From positions 1,892,001 through 1,956,000 of the forward strand of contig JAOTOL010001661.1 of NCBI GenBank assembly GCA_034440575.1: DNA of 64,000 nucleotides, given 5' to 3'. A program made the translations under genes and the position numbers. This stretch comes from Imbricaverruca yamaguchii. Its lineage: Eukaryota > Arthropoda > Thecostraca > Neoverrucidae. The notes beneath the pieces are model-generated. The model ran no database searches and was not told the DNA's origin. It saw only the letters and a program-made list of their open reading frames with translations. This document shows positions 47,355-58,000 of the stretch, piece after piece. Position 1 is the stretch's first letter. Each line of letters starts with the position of its first letter.

Positions 47355-48065
47355 ATGAAGATCAACGCGAACACGCGCATCTGGACCGAGCGCGTCGTGC
47401 TGGTGCCGTACCGACGTCGGCACGTGCCGCGCTACCACGGCTGGATGCAGTCGGCCGAGCTGCGCCGGCTGACCGCATCCGAGCCGCTCAGTCTGCAGCA
47501 GGAGTACGACATGCAGCGCGCGTGGCGGCTCGACGACGACAAGTGCACCTTCATCCTGCTGGACCGCACCCGCTTCGAGGCGACTGGCTGCGAGGAGGCG
47601 GCTATGATCGGCGACGTCAATCTCTTCCTGACTGGTGGCGGTGACGCGGACGATGGCGGTGGTGGTGGTGGTGACGGTGACGCAGACTGTGACGGTGGCA
47701 GTGGCGGTGGCAGGGCGGGTGCCGAGGTGGAGGCGATGGTGGCCGAACCGTGGGCTCGCGGAGCCGGCAGGGGGCGCCAGGCGACGGCCGCCATGTTGCG
47801 CTTCGGCTTCGAGACGCTGCGACTGGCGCGCTTCCAGGCCAAGATCGGGCTCGACAACGAGGCGAGCCGCGCCATGTTCGCCACGCTCGGGTTCGCCGAG
47901 GTGGGCCGCAGCGAGGTGTTCGGCGAGGTGACGCTCGAGGCGGTGGTGGACGCCGACTGGCGGCAGCTTGTGCAGGACCACAGCCGCGGCTACAGGCTCG
48001 AGGTGGTGCCGCACGACGATGACGACCAGGCGTGTCTGGAGGCCGCCGGCACGCGGACGGGCTGA
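47355..48065 (+). CDS. NAT9: N-acetyltransferase 9-like GNAT protein
   Basis: NAT9 is a GNAT-fold acetyltransferase implicated in N-terminal acetylation and microtubule stability. The 236-residue frame begins MKINANTRIWTERVVLVPYR and continues HVPRYHGWMQSAELRRLTAS then EPLSLQQEYDMQ. This aligns closely with human NAT9 (VVLVPYT...HVPSRYHEWMKSEELQRLTASEPL). DKCTFILLD and MIGDVNLFLT follow. The acetyl-CoA loop is RGAGRGRQ (residues 135-142), then RFQAKIGLDNEASRAMFATL and GFAEVG. A Gly/Asp-rich insertion of about 30 residues (94-123) splits the core where human NAT9 has a short acidic loop. The start at 47355 fits the family N-terminus; a longer upstream frame from 46992 crosses repeats and is unlikely. 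The coding region is in one exon here. Confidence 0.92.
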   Translation: MKINANTRIWTERVVLVPYRRRHVPRYHGWMQSAELRRLTASEPLSLQQEYDMQRAWRLDDDKCTFILLDRTRFEATGCEEAAMIGDVNLFLTGGGDADDGGGGGGDGDADCDGGSGGGRAGAEVEAMVAEPWARGAGRGRQATAAMLRFGFETLRLARFQAKIGLDNEASRAMFATLGFAEVGRSEVFGEVTLEAVVDADWRQLVQDHSRGYRLEVVPHDDDDQACLEAAGTRTG

Positions 48066-50200
48066 GTGGGTGTCGCGAGCTGTGTCTAGATCACGTTCCC
48101 TCCAGTGTGTCTTCTGGTATGTCAACCACTGTTTGTCAGGTGTGGCTCCACGAGCGGTGACGGCCGCTCTCATATGCGTCGTACTGGCTGGTTTCAGTCA
48201 ACGTATGCTTAATGTATCACACCAGGTCGTTTCAGTCACCATATGTTTAGTTCATCGTGCTGGGTGGTTCCACTCACCATATGTTCAGTTCACCATATTT
48301 CGTTGACATCGGATTCTTGTTTTTGCTCCGAGTTGTGCTGTTTTTTCGAGACGCAAATACCTATTTAATCATACTTACGGTGCCCTATTAACACATTATT
48401 AATGGACGTGTTCATGGCTACACATGGCTTTAATCACTTAGATATGGATCAAGCAAGCAGAAAAATGTAACCATTTGCTTTTTCATGAGTGTTTTATAGG
48501 TGATATTTAAGCTGTACTATATTGTAAAGTGGTAACTGGGCGCTTCACATATAATGGTGTTAGAACGCGTTTTGGTGAGGACGAATGACGAAATATATTG
48601 TCTAAATAACGTTTCTTTATTTATTAATTTAGCTTCAGGATATGCCTGCTGGGAAGACCGCAGTTCAATTTAGATAGGAGAAGCGGAAGGGTTTGCGTGC
48701 GCCCCTCGTTTCTGAATTGGTTGAGCGTTTAGTTTTAATCCCAATTAAGACTTAGTACTGCTCATTTAATGCAGTCAATGGTCAACGTCGCTAATGAAGA
48801 AATTAGATGGAAACAATAGACGGAGCACATTATGCTCACCATGCCATGCTGCCGAGACTGCAAATGCTGGAAGTTTGAACGGTCATTAGGAGGGTGCATC
48901 ATTGGAATCATAGTGCGGTATTCGAACGCGTTTTGCTAATTATTTTCACATACCCGGCGTTGTGTATATGTGTGATGACCTTCCGATGTTTTTGGCATCC
49001 TACGCTGAACCTCAACTCATCGGAACCTCAATGCTCAGTGTTTGTATAGAATGTCAGGCATGTTCCCCAGCTGCTTAAAATCCAACGTAACGCCCATGGG
49101 TTTCGTGTGAAAATATCGACTTCTCCCACTTTTCAGTGTTTCGACCATGGCCACCCGAACCCGAATCACACCTGTCGTGTGCGATGTTCACAATCTAGTA
49201 TAAAGTAGTTCGCACTTCATGTAATGCTTTCACTCTGCAATGCAGTCACTTTCTATACCTTTGTACGGCGAGTATCACCGATCAGTAGCTCGCGGACAGC
49301 CACAAGACAATCGACCAGTTCTTGAGCTTGCTGCTGCTTCCCTCTGCGGAGACACAGATCAACATATACGTGACGGACACTTGGACAGGTGCGGTCAATG
49401 GGAGCCTCCGGAAAGCATAAGCATGCATGGCCCACAAAGCGGTACATTTTTTTGTCGGTAGGTCGGCGAAGCGATTTAGCTTGCGATAAACAACACAAAA
49501 ACTGTGCACACACTTTGAATTAACCGTCCCAAAGGCAGACTCGGGCGAAACCTGCTTTACGCTTGTAGAAGTTGCATGCTATATCGCGAAGCTATCAGAC
49601 AAGCATTTGGGTTGCTGATCCTTAGGTTCAGCTACATAAATTCGCATATCCCCTGGGTGCCAATGTGCCGCAATTCATTTTCGATTGCGCCTCATGGAAA
49701 CGAAAATTCTTCTATTTTATTCAGGAAAGATGCAAATTTAGCATTGAATATCAAATGTTATACACAAGACATCTGACCCAAATAAAACAAATCGTACGTC
49801 AGTTTCTGGCTTGACTGATGTCCAGCGGCGCTGCGCAAACCTGAAACTTAGACGATATTATGACTTTCGTTTTTAGTTGATATATTATTACATTGAAATT
49901 GGCATGGGCTGCTCAAGATGTCAATAGGAAGCTAAACTTTTGACCGTGTATGTAGATATGTTCCAGGTTGAGTGTCGTTCGCCACTAAATGTCCGAATCC
50001 TGTCACACTGCTGGGTGCTCCCACCGACCGTGAGCACGAATACAGTCGGTCTTTCTGGCGCCCCCAAGTGACGCTGCTCTTTTTATAATTCCTTCCTAAT
50101 GCGGCATTTTTGTCGCGGTAGCTTTTTGCTCAGGTCTTCAGATGATTTTCGGCTAATTAAGCAGACACAGCCATAAACCGACAATTATGCGGTCATGTTG
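48066..50200. other. Intergenic DNA between NAT9 and heme oxygenase
   Basis: Mostly AT-rich. TGGTTTCAGTCA/CCATATGTTCAGTTCA-type imperfect repeats follow the NAT9 stop at 48190-48300. No second gene is recognised. Confidence 0.45.
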
Positions 50201-50204
50201 CTGC

Positions 50205-50370
50205 AAATGTATATATGTATATATATGCATGTATATATGTGTACACTTATACATATTTATATATATATATATATATGTATATATGCATATGTGTACATAT
50301 ATGTATACACATGTGCATATGTATATGTACGCAGGCATATATATATACGCATACATATGTACATGCAAAC

Positions 50371-50433
<63 letters not shown>

Positions 50434-50560
50434 TATCTTCTTTATATGTATGTATATATGCATATATATGCAGTCATACATATATGTATATATATATGTA
50501 TGTATATATGTCCCATGTCTGTGGATGTATGTATCTATATATGCATGGATGCATGTAAAG
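50205..50560. repeat. ATGTATAT/(AT)n low-complexity tract
   Basis: About 350 bp of TATA/TGTA/TGCA alternation with a pure (AT)n core at 50372-50430. It lies 50-400 bp upstream of the heme oxygenase start codon. Tyr/Ile-rich open frames on both strands are artefacts. Confidence 0.95.
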
Positions 50561-50613
50561 TGGAGTAATAATTATCGCGGTTATCGCTCTATTTCCAGAA
50601 ATTATAACGCGGC

Positions 50614-50728
50614 ATGGCGCCAAAACTAGAAGAAATGGAGGACATTCCATTTACAAAACAGATGAGGAAGGCGACCCGCGAAATACACGGAATGAGTGAC
50701 GCCCTCGTGAATGCCAAGCTGGGAATCG
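50614..50728 (+). CDS. HO: Heme oxygenase exon 1: proximal helix
   Basis: GGCATGG start context. Encodes 38 residues, MAPKLEEMEDIPFTKQ to NAKLGI, including the proximal His25. Donor GGGAATCG|GTGAGT, phase 1. The next 5' in-frame region is the AT microsatellite, so this ATG is the natural start. Confidence 0.9.
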
Positions 50729-53700
50729 GTGAGTTACGACAACAGCACGAAGCAAGTTTTCTGCCTGTTGCGTTTTGTTATTGTTCAGTGGATCGTGTTG
50801 ATGTACCGAACATCCCTGCCATCACGTGTGGTTTTGTCGCAGAAGTCTCCCGCAGAAGCCGCATCTGACATCACAACAGGCCGACACAACAGCAGGCTGA
50901 CCATGGCCGTAATATTGGCCGTTAGTCACACCTGTGTATTGTTATTCCCTGTCCGACAGAATAGGTTCCGAGGATGTTCGCTTACGAGCGCGTAGGATAG
51001 GCTAAGCTTCTTATCTGTTAGAAAGCGCTCGAGCCACTGCAATGTCCAGTCGAATCAATACAGTTGCTGCAGATATTAGCATTTTATCGCATGAGCATGA
51101 GCGTACGTATAGATCACCACCATGCACCACTAACCTTTAGCCATTTTGAATTTGTTAGCTTCAGCTTTGTGGGTCACTTGCAATGATTCGTATTTTAAAC
51201 TCCTGTACCCCGCATGTAGGTCTCGGAATTTGGCCTGTTACCGTGTAAATATATTCACTGTTGTCCATCCAGTCTGTTCACTGCGCCACCGCAATACTTG
51301 TAAATTTCTCTACTTTTCATTCTTCTCCACGCTGTCACCACATTGTTTCCACATATCACCACTATCCACCAGTTTCACTAATCCACTCCTTTATTCGTTT
51401 CTTCCATTTTTAACACCAATTTTCCCACTACGTCACCGAACTTCATCTTGATCCATGTCACCACTGCGCCACCAGTTCCATCCCCTTCCAGTCTTGTCTC
51501 CCCTCTCGGCGAGTCTTAAGCTCCTAAAATCAATGTACTTTCGCTGTTCTCCCTAGCCTTCGAATGCATCCGTCCGTCAGAAGCTCCATGCATTTCGCTG
51601 CGGCTCCGCCATCGTCCTGTAAGTTCATATAATTTTATATTGTCCCGTGTCCGGCGCCCTCCCGGTCCAGAAGCTGCCACCCCGTCCTCCCAGTTCCGTC
51701 CCGGTCCGCAGCCACCAGCCCCGTCCTGTCAGTTCCCTCCCGGTGCCGCAGCCACCACCCCGTCCTGTCAGCTCCCTCCCGGTGCCGCAGCCACCACCCC
51801 GTCCTGTCAGCTCCCTCCCGGTGCCGCAGCCACCACCCCGTCCTGTCAGTTCCCTCCCGGTGCCGCAGCCACCACCCCGTCCTGCCAGTTCCCTCCCGGT
51901 GTCGCAGCCACCACCCCGTCCTGTCAGCTCCCTCCCGGTGTCGCAGCCACCACCCCGTCCTGTCAGCTCCCTCCCGGTGTCGCAGCCACCACCCCGTCCT
52001 GTCAGCTCCCTCCCGGTGTCGCAGCCACCACCCCGTCCTGTCAGTTCCTCCCGGTGCCGCAGCCCTTGCCGCCACGTCCTGTCAGTCCCTCCCGGTGTCG
52101 CAGCCACCACCCCGTCCTGTCAGTTCTCTCCCGGTGTCGCAGCCACCACCCCGTCCTGTCAGCTCCCTCCCGGTGTCGCAGCCACCACCCTCGTCCTGTC
52201 AGCTCCCTCCCGGTGCCGCAGCCACCACCCCGTCCTGTCAGCTCCCTCCCGGTGTCGCAGCCACCAGCCCCGTCCTGTCAGTTCCCTCCCGGTGCCGCAG
52301 CCACCACCCCGTCCTGTCAGCTCCCTCCCGGTGTCGCAGCCACCACCCCGTCCTGTCAGCTCCCTCCCGGTGTCGCAGCCACCACCCCGTCCTGTCAGCT
52401 CCTCCCGGTGTCGCAGCCACCACCCCGTCCTGTCAGCTCCCTCCCGGTGTCGCAGCCACCACCCTCGTCCTGTCAGTTCCCTCCCGGTGTCGCAGCCACC
52501 ACCCCGTCCTGTCAGCTCCCTCCCGGTGTCGCAGCCACCACCCCGTCCTGTCAGCTCCCTCCCGGTGTCGCAGCCACCACCCCGTCCTGTCAGTTCCCTC
52601 CCGGTGTCGCAGCCACCACCCCCGTCCTGTTAGTGGTGCCCCAGCGTCCAGTCAGTCCAGCCACCCCCGTCCTGTCAGTTCCCTCCCGGTGTCGCAGCCA
52701 CCACCCCGTCCTGTCAGTTCCCTCCCGGTGCCGCAGCCACCAGCCCCGTCCTGTCAGCTCCCTCCCGGTGTCGCAGCCACCAGCCCCGTCCTGTCAGCTC
52801 CCTCCCGGTGCCGCAGCCACCACCCCGTCCTGTCAGTTCCCTCCCGGTGTCGCAGCCACCAGCCCGTCCTGTCAGCTCCCTCCCGGTGTCGCAGCCACCA
52901 CCCCGTCCTGTCAGTTCCCTCCCGGTGTCGCAGCCACCACCCCGTCCTGTCAGTTCCCTCCCGGTGTCGCAGCCACCACCCCGTCCTGTCAGCTCCCTCC
53001 CGGTGTCGCAGCCACCACCCCGTCCTGTCAGCTCCCTCCCGGTGTCGCAGCCACCAGCCCGTCCTGTCAGCTCCCTCCCGGTGTCGCAGCCACCACCCCG
53101 TCCTGTCAGCTCCCTCCCGGTGCCGCAGCCACGAGTCTCGTGTCCGGCACTCAGCCGGCGCTGCTGTGCCGCAGCGCTCTCGGACAACAGCGTGTGGACC
53201 GAGGGCCTGCTCGTCTTCTACGACATCTTCTCGTACCTGGAGTCGGCGCTGGACCGGCTCGGCGACTCGCTGGTGGGCGAGCTGGACATCGAGGGCATGC
53301 GGCGGCGGCCGGCGTTCGAGGCCGACCTCGCCTTCTACCTGGGCGTCGACTGGCGGCGCCGGCACGTGCCGCGGCCGTCCGTGCGCCGCTACCTGGACCA
53401 CCTGGCGCAACTGGAGCGCGACTCGCCACACCTGCTGATGGCCTACATCTACCACCTGTACATGGGTCTGCTGTCGGGCGGCCAGGTGCTGCGCGGCAAG
53501 CGCATGCTGCTGGGCCGTCTGCTGGGCGGCGGCGGCGCTGCCGATCGGCCCGGCAACGCGGTCACCAACTACGGCCGCCACCAGATCCGCCAGCTCAAGA
53601 CGCGGCTCGCCGCCGCCATGAACGACGTTGCCGACCAGCTGGATGACGTCACGCGCAGTCAGCTGATCGCCGAGAGTCGGGACGTGTTTGTGCGCAACAA

Positions 53701-53812
53701 CGAGCTGGTGGCGTCGGTGCGTGGCGCCGGCCACGTCGTGGCGAGGAAGGCGGTCATCGCCGTCGTCGTCATGCTGACGGTGGTCCTAGTGTACTGGGTG
53801 CTGCTCTCCTAG
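50614..53812 (+). CDS. HO: Heme oxygenase
   Basis: Heme oxygenase cleaves heme to biliverdin, CO and iron at the ER membrane. Two exons, 50614-50728 and 53175-53812, join in phase 1 to give 250 residues. Proximal-helix sequence FTKQMRKATREIHGMSDALV places the heme-ligand His at residue 25, the same number as in human HO-1. After the junction come ALSDNSVWTEGLLVFYDIF, EADLAFYLGVDW and the distal helix YHLYMGLLSGGQ, with Ser139-Gly140-Gly141. ESRDVFVRNNELV and a C-terminal hydrophobic anchor of about 20 residues close the protein. The residue equal to human Asp140 is Leu137. The single intron (50729-53174) holds a 39-bp minisatellite whose units resemble its own 3' splice site. The gene converges with the FASTK-family gene 1 kb downstream. 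Confidence 0.93.
50729..51649 (+). other. Heme oxygenase intron, unique 5' part
   Basis: About 0.9 kb of AT-rich, pyrimidine-rich sequence (TTCACTAATCC, CCACCAGTTCC words) leading into the 39-bp array. No coding homology. Confidence 0.6.
51650..53130 (+). repeat. 39-bp minisatellite in heme oxygenase intron
   Basis: About 37 units of 39 bp, core CCCTCCCGGTGTCGCAG|CC followed by ACCACCCCGTCCTGTCAGCT. Unit lengths of 38 and 40 bp also occur. Because 39 is 13 codons, long Pro/Ser/Arg-rich frames remain open on both strands and run into the heme oxygenase frame. Each unit contains a pyrimidine tract and CAG that mimic the true 3' splice site CTGTGCCGCAG|CG, 46 bp past the last unit's CAG. Confidence 0.95.
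53175..53812 (+). CDS. HO: Heme oxygenase exon 2: body and membrane anchor
   Basis: Acceptor GCTGCTGTGCCGCAG|CGCTCT restores the codon GCG (Ala39). 638 nt encode the rest of the enzyme to TAG at 53810-53812. The same frame remains open far upstream through the repeat array, which would falsely extend the protein. The phase-1 donor of exon 1 shows that 53175 is the exon edge. Confidence 0.92.
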
Positions 53813-54802
53813 GGCATGCTCTTTTTGCAGCCACGATTACACTGACAAATACCGGTACCCACACTTGATTTACCCATCAGGGAGTAGAGTGCGGCGATTA
53901 CTCAAGGTGTACCTCGCATGGGGGTACACCTGGTCAGCTGTGCCGGGGCTGTAACGCTCGGGCAGCGTAAGCGGTAGTAGACACGAGGCAGGCGCGTCAC
54001 GACTGGCTCAGTGAGGCTCGCCCACGCAGCGGCTGACGACTGAAACGCCAGTCTGGCCGGAGGCGTCAGTAGCGTGTGTGATGGCGCTGTCCTGTTGTGG
54101 TACGTGCGGGCGTCGGAGGCCACATCATGTCATAGGTCTTATTTTAAGAGATATATAATGTATTTGTATGAAGTTGCATGAAATAGACAATGCTATCGGT
54201 GTTCGCGTTTTGTTCCGTTGTATCGCAGATACGTCATATTCCAAGACACGCTGACCAGTTGCAAATTGTCACTTGAGTATCGACTATGATCACAACTAAC
54301 ACCACTCTCACATGGGAATGAATACTACGCATGGATAAAATCATGATTAGCAACGACGTATTAAATAATGCAACAACGTCAACATGGACAAATGAGGTCT
54401 CGTATCAGTTGTCACCGCTCCTCCCCATTGGCCCGACCCGACTGAGCGAAGGTGGAGGCCCATATACTTTTGATATCACCAATACAACACCGGATTATCG
54501 GAATCGCCACTCAATGCCAATATTTTGAGACCCTCGTATCGTCCATCCCATCCAAAGCGAGTGTCTGCACAATTTTAGTACATTCTGACCATTTACCAGG
54601 TGGAGACTCTTGTATCTTTAGTCCTGGCAAAGCAACACTGGAAATTATTGAAACATCGTCTTAGGTCTAGGGCATTGCGTGCAATAAACGGGTCAAAGCT
54701 ATGCTTTGACATAGCGAAAAAAGGGAGGCCTCCACCTACGCGATATTTGCATTGCACGCAATCTATTGACTGCAAAGTAGCACATACGATAGCCGTTCAG
54801 CG
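53813..54802. other. Convergent intergenic spacer
   Basis: About 1 kb between the heme oxygenase stop (plus) and the FASTK-family stop (minus). It must hold both 3' UTRs. No unambiguous AATAAA pair is seen; ATTAAA at about 54359 on the plus strand is a candidate. Confidence 0.4.
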
Positions 54803-55025
54803 TCACAAGTCACCATCTAACAGATTCCTGCCGTCTATGAGCGCCGCAAGGAAAGCGTGCTTATCCGCGGGCTCCGCCAGAGCCATACTGTTCCAATGGT
54901 GCGGGTGCACGAAGCGTACGGTGAAGCCGAGGATCTCCAGGTGTCGCTTCCGCAGCAGCTGCGCCCCGATCAGGTGTGGTGTGTTGATGCAGTAGTCGTT
55001 CGTCGACGGCACCAGCAGGGCGATA
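54803..55025 (-). CDS. FASTK-family last exon: RAP domain
   Basis: Acceptor GGTCTGTGTTGCAG|TATCGC restores a Ser codon. Encodes IALLVPSTNDYCINTPHLIG, AQLLRKRHLEILGFTVRFVH and PHHWNSMALAEPADKHAFLA, ending LLDGDL-TGA. RAP is a restriction-endonuclease-like fold found in organellar RNA proteins. The exon's first 10 nt are part of the 30-bp unit repeated through the upstream intron. Confidence 0.9.
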
Positions 55026-58000
55026 CTGCAACACAGACCGGCAGTCAGGGCGACGTTGCAACACGGATCAGTAGATAGGCCGATACCGCGACACAGGCCG
55101 GCAGTCAGGGTGATACTGCAACACTACCGGCAGTCAGGGCGATACTGCAACACAGACCGGCAGTCAGGGCGATACTGCAACACAGACCGGCAGTCAGGGC
55201 GATACCGCAACACAGACCAGCAGTCAGGGCGATACTGCAACACAGACCGACAGTCAGGGCGATACTGCAACACAGACAGACAGTCAGGGCGATACCGCAA
55301 CCCAGACCGATAGTCAGGGCGATACTGCAACCCAGACCGGCAGTCAGGGCGATACTGCAACACGGATCAGTAGTTAGGGCAATACCGCAATACAGGCCGG
55401 CAGTCAGGGCGGTACTGAAACACAGACCGACAGTCAGGGCGATATTACAACACAGACCGGCAGTCAGGGCGATACCGCAACACAGACCAGAGGGGCAGTC
55501 AGGGCCATACTGCAACACGGATCAGTTAGAACACCGGCAGTCAGGGCGATACTGACAGACAGACAGTCAGGGCGATACCGCAACACAGACCGGCAGTCAG
55601 GGCGATACTGCAACACAGACCGGCAGTCAGGGCGATACTGAAACACAGACCGGCAGTCAGGGCGATACTGAAACACAGACCGGCAGTCAGGGCGATACCG
55701 CAACACAGACCAACAGTCAGGGCCATACTGCAACACGGGTGTATGGCGATACCGCAACACACACCGGCAGTCAGGGCGATACTGCAACACAGACAGACAG
55801 TCAGGGCGATACCGCAACCCAGACCGATAGTCGGGGCGATACTGCAACCCAGACCGACAGTCAGGGTGATACTGCAACACAGACCGGCAGTCAGGGCGAT
55901 ACTGCAACCCAGACCGACAGTCAGGGATACTGCAACACGATCAGAGTTAGCAAGAACCGGCAGTCAGGGCGATAGGAACAGACGACAGTCAGGGCGATAC
56001 TGCAACACAGACCGGCAGTCAGGGCGATACCGCAACACAGACCAGCAGTCAGGGCGATACCGCAACACAGACCAGCAGTCAGGGCGATATTGCAACACAG
56101 ACCGGCAGTCAGGGTGATACTGCAACACAGACTGGCAGTCGGCATAACGATACTGCGACACAGACAACCACGGTGGTGGCAGTAAGCAGCGCCGTACTAT
56201 GTGTTCACGGGGTCGCCCGTGTCGGTGTAATCCGCCTGGTAGCCATGGGACTACCCTAATTCACCTCGTCTACATGGGGTTGCCCTAACCTACCTGGTAG
56301 CCATGGGATTGCCCTGACCAACTTCGCTATGAGGCTGTCCAACTCACCTGATGGCTACAGGGCTGCCTTAACCCACCTGGTGGCCATGGTGCTGCCCTAA
56401 CCCACCTGGTGGTCACGTAACCGCCCTAACCCACCTGGTGGCCATGGTGCTGCCCTAACCCACCTGGTGGTCATGTGACTGCCCTAACCCACCTGGTGGT
56501 CACGTAACCGCCCTAACCCACCTGGTGGTCACGTAACCGCCCTAACCTACCTGGTGGTCATCGTACTGCCCCAACCCACCTGGTGGTCATCGTACTGCCC
56601 TAACCCACCTGATGGTCATGTGACTGCCCTAACCCACCTGGTGGTCACGTAACCGCCCTAACCTACCTGGTGGTCATCGTACTGCCCTAACCCACCTGGT
56701 GGTCACGTAACCACCCTAACCTGTGGTCATGGAAGTGCCTAACCCACCTGGTGGTCACGTAACCGCCTAACCTACCTGGTGGTCATGTGACTGCACTAAC
56801 CCACCTGGTGGTCACGTAACCACCTAACCCACCTGGTGGTCACGTAACCGCCCTAACCTACCTGGTGGTCATCGTACTGCCCCAACCCACCTGATGGTCA
56901 TGTGACTGCCCTAACCCACCTGGTGGTCATGGAAGTGCCCTAACCCACCGGGTGGTCACGTAACCGCCCTAACCTACCTGGTGGTCATGGGACTGCCCCA
57001 ACCCACCTGGTGGTCACGTAACCGCCCTAACCCACCTGGTGGTCATGGAACCGCCCCAACCCACCGGGTGGTCACGTAACCTAACCTACCTGGTGGTCAT
57101 GGGACTGCCCTAACCCACCTGGTGGTCACGTAACCGCCCTAACCCACCTGGTGGTCATGGGACTGCCCTAACCCACCGGGTGGCCACGGAGCCACACCAG
57201 CCCACCTGGTGACCATGGGGCCGTCCGTGTCGGCGTAGGTGCCGTCCGGCCGGCGGTGGACCACCAGCTCGGCCGAGAAGTGGTAGCCGGCCGTGCGCAC
57301 GCCCCTGTGCACCAGGTGGCTGCCGCCCACCAGCTGCACCAGCTGGTCGTGCACGGCCGCCACCAGCTGCCGGCTGCCGGCGTCCGTCTGCAGGTCTGCG
57401 GCACACCATCAGACCGCCCGTCGGGCCACACACCGACTGTCGGAGATACTGGCGAACGGTGGATGCCCGCCCAGGTCATGGAAACCGGGATAGTCGTGCG
57501 TGTAGGCGGACGCCGTGTAAATGCCTTTGACAGAGATGGGCAACAAAGGCTCGCATCCCGTGAGCCATTGTCGACTCCCTTCTGCCGGTCTATGGACGCT
57601 GAGCGGAGTAGATTAGGGCCCTGGGGTAACATCGCAACTGCAATTCATGCACCGTGAGGTCATATATCCATCCAACCCCACTGTTACATCTCACTTCAAA
57701 ATCAGCTAAGTCATTAAAACACGACTGTAAAAAATATCACCGCATTGTTACCTTCTGTGTTCCTCACTTTAGATAAAAAAACGACCAACTTCTTTCCACA
57801 TCGCACATATTCTGGAATGACTGACATATATTATCACGCATAATTGGTAACTTGTGTATCCGCACTTCGATTCTGTCGCAGTTCATGATACATCGCGACG
57901 TTCTTAAATGTTCTGCGAGCTAGCATTTGGAAATTGCATGTCCGGCAACAATAACCACCACTGTATTCATGGCACTCAAAATATCAGGGAAACCCACTCC

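Noticed and set aside
47640..47735. A mini-intron in NAT9 that would remove the Gly/Asp stretch.
   Set aside because: The available GT and AG choices put the downstream GNAT core out of frame, whereas reading through keeps it in frame.
50187..50629. Tyr/Ile-rich overlapping open frames upstream of heme oxygenase.
   Set aside because: They are products of the ATGTATAT simple-sequence tract and exist on both strands.
51640..53646. A 668-residue Pro/Ser-rich open frame.
   Set aside because: It is the 39-bp (13-codon) intronic array read through; equivalent frames are open on both strands and the exon edge is fixed by the heme oxygenase splice phase.
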